From an uncultured Pelagibacteraceae bacterium (GTDB taxonomy: Bacteria > Pseudomonadota > Alphaproteobacteria > Pelagibacterales > Pelagibacteraceae), in the NCBI GenBank assembly GCA_902624885.1, contig CACNZU010000001.1, positions 62,001 to 126,000 of the forward strand: 64,000 bases of DNA, given 5' to 3'. Positions within the stretch are counted from its first letter, which is position 1, and each line of letters starts with the position of its first letter. The position numbers were made by a program, and so were the translations under genes. The notes under the pieces were generated by a model. The model searched no databases. It was not told the origin of the DNA and saw only the letters and a list, made by a program, of their open reading frames with translations. Below are positions 28,868 to 36,868 of the stretch, piece by piece.

Positions 28868-29230
28868 TTAGCCCTTTTTTCTCCTAATAAAGTGGAAAAT
28901 AATTAACGCACCACCCACGAGAACAATATATGGGAATATCCAAAGAATAAAATTTTGTTTACTGAATTGAGGTTTATAAACTATCCAGTCCCCGTATTTA
29001 TCTGCCATAAAAGAGTATATCTCATTTTCCGATTTTCCTTCTTTAATTAAATCTTTAACAACCAGTTTAATTGTTTGTGCAAAATCAGAATTAGAGTCTG
29101 AAATTGACTGACCTTGACAAACTAAACACCTTAAATTTTTATAAATTTGATTAATGTCCAAGGATTTTTCACTAGCTAATAAATTATTAAAAACAAATAT
29201 TATAATTAAAAAAATTATTCTTATCTTCAT
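28868..29230 (-). CDS. ccmH: Cytochrome c maturation protein CcmH (CcmL-type, short)
   Basis: From the ATG at 29230 (a TTG at 29236 is less likely) it has 120 residues: a signal anchor, the redox pair LRCLVCQGQS (C35, C38), a three-helix domain ending KYGDWIVYKPQF, and a C-terminal membrane helix with RRKKG. It reduces the apocytochrome c heme-binding thiols. The CcmI-type TPR half found fused in E. coli CcmH is not here. Confidence 0.93.
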   Translation of the reverse strand: MKIRIIFLIIIFVFNNLLASEKSLDINQIYKNLRCLVCQGQSISDSNSDFAQTIKLVVKDLIKEGKSENEIYSFMADKYGDWIVYKPQFSKQNFILWIFPYIVLVGGALIIFHFIRRKKG

Positions 29231-29232
29231 TA

Positions 29233-29748
29233 TCAATTTATAGTTTTTATAATTTGACTGTAATCCTCATCTTTTAAGGGACCAATATACTTATTCAGAA
29301 TTACCAATTCCTTATTAATCAAAATACTTTCTGGAATTCCATAAACCCCAAAATTTATAGAAATTTTTCCATATTCATCTTTTGCTATAAAGTGATATGG
29401 GTTACCCAACTCTTTTAGAAAATTCTTAGCATTAACTTGTTTATCTTTAAAATTTATTCCTACTAATTTTAATTTTGATGTTTTATTTAGTATCATTAAT
29501 GTAGAGTGCTCTAGTCTACATGGGCCGCACCATGATGCCCAAAAGTTAATTAGGGTGAAATCGTTTTTCTTAAGTTCTTCTACATCCAAAAAATCATTTC
29601 CATCAAAACGCTCTAATATAATTTTATCTAATTTTTTTCCGACTAAACTTTTAGTATTATAACTTTTTTCTTTATTTAAGCTTAAATAGAATATTCCAAT
29701 AATAAATAAAAAAAATGTAAGCGTTAAAATTTTAATTGTTGTTTGCAT
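29233..29748 (-). CDS. ccmG: Periplasmic thioredoxin CcmG (DsbE)
   Basis: The 171-residue membrane-anchored thioredoxin has an N-terminal helix (about 6-23) and the active site FWASWCGPCRLEH (C74, C77). GIPESILINKE supplies the cis-Pro region. It keeps CcmH and apocytochrome c thiols reduced. It overlaps the ccmF end by 17 nt. Confidence 0.95.
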   Translation of the reverse strand: MQTTIKILTLTFFLFIIGIFYLSLNKEKSYNTKSLVGKKLDKIILERFDGNDFLDVEELKKNDFTLINFWASWCGPCRLEHSTLMILNKTSKLKLVGINFKDKQVNAKNFLKELGNPYHFIAKDEYGKISINFGVYGIPESILINKELVILNKYIGPLKDEDYSQIIKTIN

Positions 29749-31615
29749 TTTTAAAAACTCTTAAAAAACCTCCCAAACTTAACATAATAACTGAAATCCA
29801 TATCCAAATCATCATGGGTTTTTTTTGAAATTTAATATTATAAAATTCTGATCTGTCTATGTTGCTCATAGTTAAATAGTAGTCTTTAATTAAATTTGTT
29901 TTTATTGCCGCTTCATAAGTCAATGTGCTTGGATTGTCATAAATTCTTATTTCAGGACTTAAAATATTTACTTCCCCTAGTTTCATGTTTTTAACCTCAA
30001 GATTTCCAATCACGGCTTTATAATTAGAAAAATCTTTTAAACTCAATCTTTTTAATTTTATTTCATAATTATCAAAACTGATTGTCTCACCTACTTTTAA
30101 ATTAAAGTCCTTTTCGATCGAAAAATTATGATTTAAACCGATAAATAAAACTAAAAATCCAAAAGATAAGTGTGAAGTTATTCTAGCTAAATCAAAATTT
30201 GAATTTTTAAAACATTTGACCAGATCAAACATAGTTGAGATAATTAAGAATAAAGAAGAAATAATTATTAAGTTAGATATTACTGTATAACTCTTAAAGA
30301 AAAATACTATCAAAAAATTTATAACTAAAGCTGAAGCCAAAAAAAATAAAAAATTCTTTATATCATTAAATTTGTTTTTTATCCATTTCGTGTTAGGACC
30401 AATGGCCATGAAAAAGAGAAAAACAGCAACTACCGGAAATATAACTGCGTTATAAAAAGGCGGTCCAACTGAAATTTTGTTATTCGTAAGAGCATCAGTA
30501 ATAATTGGGTACAAGGTTCCAATTAGAACCGTTAATAAGTAAAAGAGCATGAACCAATTATTGATTAAAACAAAAGTTTCTTTGCTATTTGAGTTAATGA
30601 AACTATTTGATGTTTTATATTTCTTAAATAGTAGATAGATTGAACTAAAAATCATTAAGCTTAAAAAAATTAATATAAAAACTCCTCTACTTGGATCACT
30701 TGCAAAAGTATGTACTGAATTTAAAATTCCAGATCTTACTAAAAAGGTTCCAGTCACACTTAGTATAAAAGTCATTAAACAAAGAGTTATTACCCAAAAA
30801 TATAACTGATTTCTTTTCTCTAAAACTATTACCGAATGAAAAAGTGCTGTCATAGCAAACCAAGGTAATAGAGACGCGTTTTCAACCGGATCCCAGAACC
30901 AGAAACCACCCCAGCCTAATTCATAATAAGCCCAAATCGAACCAATCAAAATTCCTAAAGACTGGAAACCCCAAGAGACCAAAACCCAATTTTTGATAGA
31001 GTAAGCAAATTGTTTTTCTGAGTAATCGGTTACCAAAGATGCCATTGCCGCCGAAAAATAAATTGAAGAACCTACAAAACCTATATAAAGCAGTGGTGGA
31101 TGAATGACTAAAGCTGGATCTTGAAGAATTGGATTGAGACCCAATCCTTCTTTAGGCACAGGTGAAACTGTTGCAAAAGGATTAGAATTAAAAAGTATAA
31201 AGAACAAAAAACCAAGAATTATAATATTTTGAAAAATTAAAGTGTACAATCTATAATTTTTAGGATGATTTTTATTTTTAATTAAAAAAAGAAAAGAAAA
31301 TATAGTCAAAATTATAATCCATAACATCAAGCTACCCTCATGACTGCCCCATGTGCCAGCTATTTTGTAAAATAAAGGCTTTTCAGAATGTGAGTTTTCA
31401 TAAACGTTAACAAGTGAAAAATCAGAAATGATAAAAGCCGCAACTAAAGTGAAAAAGCAGCTCATTACAAAGGAGGTTTGAATCAAACTTATTTTAAATA
31501 TTTTTGAAGGTATTGTTTCACCAACGGATTTAATACTTTTTGAAGAGAAGTAAATAATTATGAAACTAAAAATTGCGTTCAAAAATAATAAAGAATTTCC
31601 CAAATTACTTAACAT
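29732..31615 (-). CDS. ccmF: Heme lyase CcmF
   Basis: The 627-residue multi-helix protein ligates heme to apocytochrome c. It has the tryptophan-rich WWD motif YYELGWGGFWFWDPVENAS near 226-244, GTWGSHEGSLMLW near 88-100 and conserved histidines (HPPLLYIGF). It is the central gene of the ccmCDEFGH run, overlapping ccmE by 11 nt and ccmG by 17 nt. Confidence 0.97.
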   Translation of the reverse strand: MLSNLGNSLLFLNAIFSFIIIYFSSKSIKSVGETIPSKIFKISLIQTSFVMSCFFTLVAAFIISDFSLVNVYENSHSEKPLFYKIAGTWGSHEGSLMLWIIILTIFSFLFLIKNKNHPKNYRLYTLIFQNIIILGFLFFILFNSNPFATVSPVPKEGLGLNPILQDPALVIHPPLLYIGFVGSSIYFSAAMASLVTDYSEKQFAYSIKNWVLVSWGFQSLGILIGSIWAYYELGWGGFWFWDPVENASLLPWFAMTALFHSVIVLEKRNQLYFWVITLCLMTFILSVTGTFLVRSGILNSVHTFASDPSRGVFILIFLSLMIFSSIYLLFKKYKTSNSFINSNSKETFVLINNWFMLFYLLTVLIGTLYPIITDALTNNKISVGPPFYNAVIFPVVAVFLFFMAIGPNTKWIKNKFNDIKNFLFFLASALVINFLIVFFFKSYTVISNLIIISSLFLIISTMFDLVKCFKNSNFDLARITSHLSFGFLVLFIGLNHNFSIEKDFNLKVGETISFDNYEIKLKRLSLKDFSNYKAVIGNLEVKNMKLGEVNILSPEIRIYDNPSTLTYEAAIKTNLIKDYYLTMSNIDRSEFYNIKFQKKPMMIWIWISVIMLSLGGFLRVFKNANNN

Positions 31616-32033
31616 TTTTTTTGATAATCTCCTTAAGTTCTGGCGGCATGTAATTTTCGTCGTGTTTAGCTAGGATCCGGTCTGCAATAAAGTATTTTTT
31701 ATCTTGGAGCTTTCCTTCTGCAACAACTCCTTTTTCTTCAGAGAATAAATTGGGTACTGTTCCGCTATAACTTACTCTTATTTCATTTTTAAAGTCGGTA
31801 ATTGTAAATTTTATTTCTGCTCCACTGATTATTAGAGAGTTTTTTTTTACCATTCCACCTACCCTAATTTTTTTATTTATACTGTTATCTTGACTATTTT
31901 TGATATCTGTAGGCGATTTAAAATATAGGATATTGCTGCTTAAAGTTTTCAATATAATAAATATAGCTATTAAAGATGAGAAAAGTATTGCTGTTAAAAG
32001 AGCAGCTCTTTTTTTAACTTTTTTTGGAAGCAT
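31605..32033 (-). CDS. ccmE: Heme chaperone CcmE
   Basis: The 142-residue protein has an N-terminal membrane anchor (about 12-30) and an OB-fold domain. The covalent heme His is H124 in ILAKHDENYMPPE with the conserved Tyr at 128. It receives heme from CcmC and hands it to CcmF. It lies 8 nt after ccmD. Confidence 0.96.
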   Translation of the reverse strand: MLPKKVKKRAALLTAILFSSLIAIFIILKTLSSNILYFKSPTDIKNSQDNSINKKIRVGGMVKKNSLIISGAEIKFTITDFKNEIRVSYSGTVPNLFSEEKGVVAEGKLQDKKYFIADRILAKHDENYMPPELKEIIKKNVK

Positions 32034-32041
32034 TAAATGCT

Positions 32042-32275
32042 TTAGAAAGTTTTATTATAAGTTGAAAAAACTTTAGAGGCAACTTTAGATTTTTCCAAAG
32101 CTATTTTTTTCCGCTCTACTGAAAGTTTTTCAATTTCAATAGCAAATTCTTTTTCGTACTTTTTGAGTGTTTTACGCGTTTTATAATAAAAAACTGCACA
32201 TACTAGAAAAGTTAAAACAAAGGATGACCAAACGAATATGCCATATCCATCCATGTAAATTAAATTATTAATCAT
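32042..32275 (-). CDS. ccmD: Heme exporter accessory protein CcmD
   Basis: A 77-residue protein with one membrane helix (about 12-31) and a long charged coil (KTRKTLKKYEKEFAIEIEKL). CcmD proteins are small and weakly conserved, so the call rests on the YGIFVWSSFVLTF pattern and the position between ccmC and ccmE. An internal Met at residue 8 is an alternative start. Overlaps ccmC by 4 nt. Confidence 0.88.
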   Translation of the reverse strand: MINNLIYMDGYGIFVWSSFVLTFLVCAVFYYKTRKTLKKYEKEFAIEIEKLSVERKKIALEKSKVASKVFSTYNKTF

Positions 32276-32979
32276 AATCTTTTTAAATTATTTTTCTTAA
32301 TTCTAATGATTTCTGTCTTATATTTCATCAGAAAAATTAGCGCACAATACAAAATTAATACTAAAAACATGAGCAATAAGGGCATTAACATTGAGGCGTG
32401 AATAGTACTTGTGCCTGTTATCTTAATACTAGCTGGTTGATGAAGAGTGTTCCACCACTCTACAGAATATTTTATAATTGGAATATTTATAAAACCTACA
32501 GCAGCTATTATGCTTGAAATTTTATTTGCTTTATCTTCATCAGAAATTAGTTTTTGCGTAAGTATAAATAAAAAATAAAATAAAGCTAAAATTAACATTG
32601 AGGTAATTCTGGCATCCCAAGCCCAAAAAGTTCCCCAGGTAGGTTGACCCCAAATAGATCCTGTGACTAAAGCAATACAAGTAAACATTAAGCCTATAGG
32701 TGCAATACTTTTTGATATTAATTTAAAATTTTTGACTTTAAATATAAAATTTAAAATAGATAACAAAGCAATACAAGTAAATGAGGCTAGACCTATCCAA
32801 GCAGCAGGAACATGAATGTACATTATTCTGACACTATCGCCTTGTAAATAATCCGGTGGAGAAAATATTAGTGCAAATGATAGAGCCACTAAAAGTAGAG
32901 CAAAGAAAATTGAGTTGATAAAATTTATTACTCTCTCAATCCAAATGAATATATTACTGTTATAAAAAAAATTAAACAT
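32272..32979 (-). CDS. ccmC: Heme handling protein CcmC
   Basis: The 235-residue, six-helix protein has the WWD heme motif WGQPTWGTFWAWDARITS near 110-127 flanked by conserved histidines (YIHVPAAW; LHQPASI). It loads heme on CcmE. In most bacteria ccmA and ccmB come first; here ccmC is the first full gene, with a short hydrophobic ORF ending 12 nt before it. No good Shine-Dalgarno is visible, so it may depend on translation from upstream. Confidence 0.96.
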   Translation of the reverse strand: MFNFFYNSNIFIWIERVINFINSIFFALLLVALSFALIFSPPDYLQGDSVRIMYIHVPAAWIGLASFTCIALLSILNFIFKVKNFKLISKSIAPIGLMFTCIALVTGSIWGQPTWGTFWAWDARITSMLILALFYFLFILTQKLISDEDKANKISSIIAAVGFINIPIIKYSVEWWNTLHQPASIKITGTSTIHASMLMPLLLMFLVLILYCALIFLMKYKTEIIRIKKNNLKRL

Positions 32980-32991
32980 CAGCTTTAACTA

Positions 32992-33099
32992 CTATAATAA
33001 TATTTTTTTGTGAAGTTCTATTATAGGCCCAATTAAGAATGGGAGGGAGTAATATAAGAAGTTTATTCCTAATTGGGCTAAAACGATATAAAAGTACAT
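32992..33099 (-). pseudogene. Short hydrophobic ORF before ccmC, possible ccmB remnant
   Basis: An ATG at 33099 opens 35 codons (starts MYFYIVLAQLGINFLYY, ends HKKILL) ending at 32992, 12 nt before ccmC. The frame is open back to the hspQ stop without another start. The pattern of a helix-like segment with LA, LPF-I and P spacing weakly resembles the middle of CcmB (LAK..H....LP..I..P), and this is exactly where ccmB should sit. It could instead be a small genuine membrane peptide coupled to ccmC, or chance. I cannot confirm homology. Confidence 0.35.
33027..33079. repeat. Long inverted repeat between hspQ and ccmC
   Basis: The arms GCCCAATTA-A-GAAT (33027-33040) and ATTC-C-TAATTGGGC (33065-33079) pair over 14 positions with a single G:U on the minus strand, around a 24-nt loop. 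On the minus strand the loop contains CTCCCTCCC. There is no U run directly after the stem, so it is a poor intrinsic terminator. It could be an RNA hairpin in the hspQ-ccmC gap or the 3' end processing site of hspQ mRNA. Confidence 0.55.
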
Positions 33100-33153
33100 T
33101 AATTCTGTGTTCCAGATTTGAATAAATATTGTTTTATTTATGGCGATCGTAAA

Positions 33154-33477
33154 TTAGTTAGAAATCTTGAAGTAACTGGCACCCCTTTTTCCTGAAAAAA
33201 TTTCCTCTATGAGTGGATGTTTCACCGGCTTTTTAGACTTATCTAATAATAAGTTTTGTTCAGAAACATAAGCTTCGTATGTCACATCGTTACTTTCAGC
33301 TAGAAGGTGATAAAAAGGCTGATCTTTTCTTGGTCTAACATCTTTTGGAATTGACTGATACCATTCTTCAGAATTATTAAACTCAAAGTCAACATCATAG
33401 ATTACTCCTCTAAAATCGAAATGCCTATGTTTGACTACTTCACCGATTGAAAATTTAGCATTATTGCTTATTGCCAT
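33154..33477 (-). CDS. hspQ: Heat shock protein HspQ (hemimethylated-DNA-binding/YccV family)
   Basis: The 107-residue protein shows the family pattern AKFSIGEVVKHRHFDFRGVIYDVDFEF near 7-33, then RPRKDQPFYHLLAE and YEAYVSEQNLL. HspQ homologues act as adaptors or specificity factors for the Lon protease and bind hemimethylated DNA in vitro. It is divergent from yciB over an 80-bp gap. Function in this organism is inferred from family. Confidence 0.9.
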   Translation of the reverse strand: MAISNNAKFSIGEVVKHRHFDFRGVIYDVDFEFNNSEEWYQSIPKDVRPRKDQPFYHLLAESNDVTYEAYVSEQNLLLDKSKKPVKHPLIEEIFSGKRGASYFKISN

Positions 33478-33557
33478 ATCTCATAGTTAATAATTTTTTT
33501 ATCAAAATCAATATCTAAATTGTTAAAATCTCATAATATGTTAGTCTCTATCTTATT

Positions 33558-34103
33558 GTGAATAAGTCATTTTTAAAATTTATAACTGACTTTGGGCCAT
33601 TACTAATTTTTTTTACTATTTATTACAAGAGCGGAAATAACCTTACAGCGGCTATCCCTCCTTTAATTATTGCAACTATTATAGCTGTTGCAATTATGTA
33701 TTTTATAGAAAAAAAAATTCCATATGTCCCACTAATAGGTGGTGTAATCATAACGTTATTTGGAGGTTTAACTTTATATTTTAATAACCCGGTCTTTATT
33801 TATATGAAACCAACGATAGTAAATATAATTTTCGCTTTAATTTTAATTATAAGCAAAGTTGTTTTTCAAAAAAACTTTCTGAAATTTTTTTTACAAACAG
33901 CTTTTCAATTAAATGAAACTGGCTGGAATAAACTGAATTTTAGATGGGCTTATTTTTTTATATTCTTAGCAATATTGAATGAAATAGTTTGGAGAACACA
34001 GCCAGAAGCATTTTGGGTAAATTTTAAAGTATGGGGTATCTTGCCTATCACTTTTGTATTTACCGCCTTTCAAATACCGTTAATCAACAGATATAAAATA
34101 TGA
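33558..34103 (+). CDS. yciB: Inner membrane septation protein A (YciB/IspZ)
   Basis: A 181-residue membrane protein with five helices, starting at a GTG. It has KFITDFGPLLIFFTIYY at the N terminus and LNEIVWRTQPEAFWVNFKVWGILPITFVFTAFQIPLI near the C terminus, which is diagnostic for YciB. The family is linked to cell envelope and septum formation. It overlaps the next gene by 4 nt. Confidence 0.92.
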   Translation: MNKSFLKFITDFGPLLIFFTIYYKSGNNLTAAIPPLIIATIIAVAIMYFIEKKIPYVPLIGGVIITLFGGLTLYFNNPVFIYMKPTIVNIIFALILIISKVVFQKNFLKFFLQTAFQLNETGWNKLNFRWAYFFIFLAILNEIVWRTQPEAFWVNFKVWGILPITFVFTAFQIPLINRYKI

Positions 34104-34447
34104 ATAAAATTAAATTGATCATAAATAATGACCTAAAAAAAAAAGAAAGAGAAAGATTTTTTATAAAAAAAGAACTTAAATGTATTTTAAATCTTTATGC
34201 AAAAATGGTATCAAATGGATCTTGGAGAGATTATGCATTTTCAACAGGATCAAGAGAAGTTTCATTTGATGTTTATCAAAGAACATCTGAAAAACCTGTG
34301 CTTAGAATTACGAAAAACTTAAAGCCTGTTTATTTAAACGAAAAGTATTTTATAAAAGATAAAGATGGAAAAATTATTAAAAAATCAGAAAACCTCGATT
34401 ACCTAATCACAAAAACTAGTTGGAATAAATTAAGGTTAATAAAGTAA
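34100..34447 (+). CDS. DUF2794 family protein
   Basis: This 115-residue protein has the alphaproteobacterial DUF2794 pattern: a Leu-rich start of helix (LKCILNLYAKMVSNGSWRDYAF), VSFDVYQRTSEKPVLRITKN, and a short C-terminal strand region. No function is known. It overlaps the yciB stop (ATGA), so the two are co-translated. It ends just before the convergent BI-1 gene. Confidence 0.8.
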   Translation: MNKIKLIINNDLKKKERERFFIKKELKCILNLYAKMVSNGSWRDYAFSTGSREVSFDVYQRTSEKPVLRITKNLKPVYLNEKYFIKDKDGKIIKKSENLDYLITKTSWNKLRLIK

Positions 34448-34452
34448 CTATT

Positions 34453-35205
34453 CTATCTTCTCTGACCAAAAAGTCTAAGAAGCATGATAAAAAGATTTAT
34501 AAAATCAAGGTATAGTGTTAAAGCGCCCATAACAGCTTTTTTACCCATCAATTCACCGCTGTCACTGACTAGGTACATATTTTTTATTTTTTGAGTATCA
34601 TATGCTGTCAGACCTACAAACACTAAGACACCAATTATTGAAATGACAAAATACATCATCGAAGATTTCATAAAAATATTTACTAGAGATGCGATTATAA
34701 TTCCAAAAAGTCCCATCATTAAAAATGAACCTAGTTTAGTTAGATCTCGTTTTGTTGTATAACCGTAAATACTCATAGCTCCAAAAGTGCCGGCAGTAAT
34801 AAAAAATACTCTTGTTATACTTGCGCCAGTGTAAATTAAAAAAATTGATGAGAGAGATGCTCCCATTAAAGCAGCGAACACCCAAAAAGTAGTTTGAGCT
34901 TTAGCTGCTGACATTTTAGCTATTCCGAAGCTCATATAAAAAACTATTGCAAGCGGCGCCAACATAATTACCCATTTTAAGCCTGAAGCATATATCGTGT
35001 TACCAAAATTAGTTAGTCCTATTATTTGACCCTCCGCTGAAGTCACGACAGCCATCTTAAAAAACAATAATGCAATAAACCCTGTTAATAGAACGCCCGA
35101 AGCCATGTAGTTATAGACCTTTAGCATATAAGATCTTAATCCTTGATCTATAATAGCTTCTGATGCCGATGAACGAACAGTTGATCTTTGTTTATTGATT
35201 TCCAT
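34453..35205 (-). CDS. Bax inhibitor-1 family membrane protein (YbhL/YccA-like)
   Basis: From the ATG at 35205 the protein has 250 residues with seven membrane helices and the family sequences RSYMLKVYNYMASGVLLTG and LTAYDTQKIKNMY, ending DFINLFIMLLRLFG. A longer reading from 35247 adds 14 non-family residues and is not preferred. BI-1 proteins are pH-sensitive Ca2+ leak channels; bacterial members interact with FtsH in some species. Convergent with DUF2794 across only 5 nt. Confidence 0.9.
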   Translation of the reverse strand: MEINKQRSTVRSSASEAIIDQGLRSYMLKVYNYMASGVLLTGFIALLFFKMAVVTSAEGQIIGLTNFGNTIYASGLKWVIMLAPLAIVFYMSFGIAKMSAAKAQTTFWVFAALMGASLSSIFLIYTGASITRVFFITAGTFGAMSIYGYTTKRDLTKLGSFLMMGLFGIIIASLVNIFMKSSMMYFVISIIGVLVFVGLTAYDTQKIKNMYLVSDSGELMGKKAVMGALTLYLDFINLFIMLLRLFGQRR

Positions 35206-35286
35206 AATTGAATATATAAGTTTTTTTAAATACTTTTCAATAGGCAAAAATTGACCTAAAAAAACTGTTATAAATATTACAATTTT

Positions 35287-36324
35287 ATGAAATTTAAAAA
35301 ATTAGGCACTACAGATTTGGACGTCAGTTTAATATGTCTGGGAACTATGACATGGGGCACTCAAAATAGTGAAAAAGATGCCTTTGAGCAAATGGATTAT
35401 TCTTTAGGAGAGGGAGTAAATTTTTTTGATACAGCTGAGCTTTATTCAGTACCTCCTAACTCAGACTCCTACGGTAAGACTGAGACTATAATTGGAAATT
35501 GGTTTGAAAAAAGAAAGAACAGAAAAAAAATAATTTTAGCTTCAAAAGTTGCGGGTCCTGGATGTAACTGGATAAGGGGTGGTAAAAATAATTTTGATGA
35601 AAAGACAATTGGCAAAGCCATTGATGGCAGCTTAAAAAGACTTAAAACAGATTATATAGATTTATACCAATTGCATTGGCCTGAAAGATCAACCAATTTT
35701 TTTGGATCAAGAGAATATACAATCGATAATGATGAAGGTGCATGGAATAGCTTTGAGAATGTTCTTGAAGCGTTAGATAAATTTATAAAAAGTGGTAAAA
35801 TTAGATACGTTGGCATGTCTAATGAAACACCTTATGGTCTTTCAAGATATATTGAATTATCTAAAAGTAAAAAATTACCTAGGATGATGTCAGTCCAAAA
35901 CCCTTACAATCTAGTCAATAGGACTTACGAAATTGGTATGTCTGAAATTTCAATAAGGGAAAAATGTGGTCTTCTAGTTTATTATCCTCTTGCGACAGGT
36001 GCTCTATCAGGAAAATATAGAAATGGTCAGATGCCTAAAAATTCTAGACAAGCTTTGTTCAGAGGTTGGGAAAGGCATCTAAATCCTTTAGCTTTAAAAG
36101 CGTATGAAGAATATTTTAAACTAGCTAAAGAAAGTGATATGACAATGGCTCAACTAGCCCAGGCCTTTGTAAATACCAGGCCTTTTGTTACAAGTAATAT
36201 AATAGGTGCAACAACGATGGAACAACTAAAGGAAAATATAGATAGTGTTAATATTGAGTTGTCCGACGAAATTATGAATAAGATTAATATTATACATAAT
36301 AATAATCCAAATCCATCTCCTTAA
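35287..36324 (+). CDS. Aldo/keto reductase (Tas/YajO type)
   Basis: The 345-residue NADPH-dependent oxidoreductase has LGTTDLDVSLICLGTMTWG at the N terminus, the catalytic Asp/Tyr in FFDTAELYSVPP near 46-57, the Lys in ILASKVAGPG, and the His in YQLHWPER. The C-terminal NIIGATTMEQLKENI binds the cofactor phosphate. The Tas-like 345-residue length and inserted loop distinguish it from small AKRs. Substrate unknown. Confidence 0.9.
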   Translation: MKFKKLGTTDLDVSLICLGTMTWGTQNSEKDAFEQMDYSLGEGVNFFDTAELYSVPPNSDSYGKTETIIGNWFEKRKNRKKIILASKVAGPGCNWIRGGKNNFDEKTIGKAIDGSLKRLKTDYIDLYQLHWPERSTNFFGSREYTIDNDEGAWNSFENVLEALDKFIKSGKIRYVGMSNETPYGLSRYIELSKSKKLPRMMSVQNPYNLVNRTYEIGMSEISIREKCGLLVYYPLATGALSGKYRNGQMPKNSRQALFRGWERHLNPLALKAYEEYFKLAKESDMTMAQLAQAFVNTRPFVTSNIIGATTMEQLKENIDSVNIELSDEIMNKINIIHNNNPNPSP

Positions 36325-36367
36325 TTCAAGGCATTGAAATAGATAATTTTTAGTATAAAAATAAAAT

Positions 36368-36868
36368 ATGGCAGTCAAAAAACTTTTTATATTTCTAATA
36401 TTGTTTTTATTTTCTGTAGACGCGTTCGCGGTTACACCAAGATCTACAGGAAAATACAAAAACTGGGAAAGCTTCGTAGCAGAAACTGATAAAGGGAAAA
36501 TTTGCTTTGCTCAAACTATACCAACCAAAAGAGCACCAGCGGCTATTAAAAGAGATAAATCTAAGCTATTTGTTACCTTTAGACCTTCTGAGGAAATAAA
36601 AGATGAAGTAAGTTTAACTAGTGGTCACGATTATAAAACATCTAGTGTGACTGCTAGCTCAGGAAAAAGAAGGTACTCTTTCTTTTCTCAAAAAAACTTT
36701 GCGTGGCTATTAGATGATCAAGAGGAGAAAAAATTTATTCAATTGATGAAAAAAGCAACTGACATAATTGTAAAAGCAAGAACCACAAAGGGAGCGGAGA
36801 CAACTGATCACTACTCAATGATGGGATTTACTAAAGCTTATAACACAGCAAAAAAAGCTTGTAGCTAA
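36368..36868 (+). CDS. IalB-like (invasion associated locus B family) secreted protein
   Basis: The 166-residue protein has a signal peptide (KKLFIFLILFLFSVDAFA, residues 4-21) and a secreted domain beginning KYKNWESFVAE, GKICFAQTIPTKRAP, and ending GFTKAYNTAKKACS. The W..., CYA-like, EVS and C-terminal KAC elements match the IalB family common in alphaproteobacteria. Role in free-living cells is unknown. It ends directly at the argG start (0 nt). Confidence 0.78.
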   Translation: MAVKKLFIFLILFLFSVDAFAVTPRSTGKYKNWESFVAETDKGKICFAQTIPTKRAPAAIKRDKSKLFVTFRPSEEIKDEVSLTSGHDYKTSSVTASSGKRRYSFFSQKNFAWLLDDQEEKKFIQLMKKATDIIVKARTTKGAETTDHYSMMGFTKAYNTAKKACS

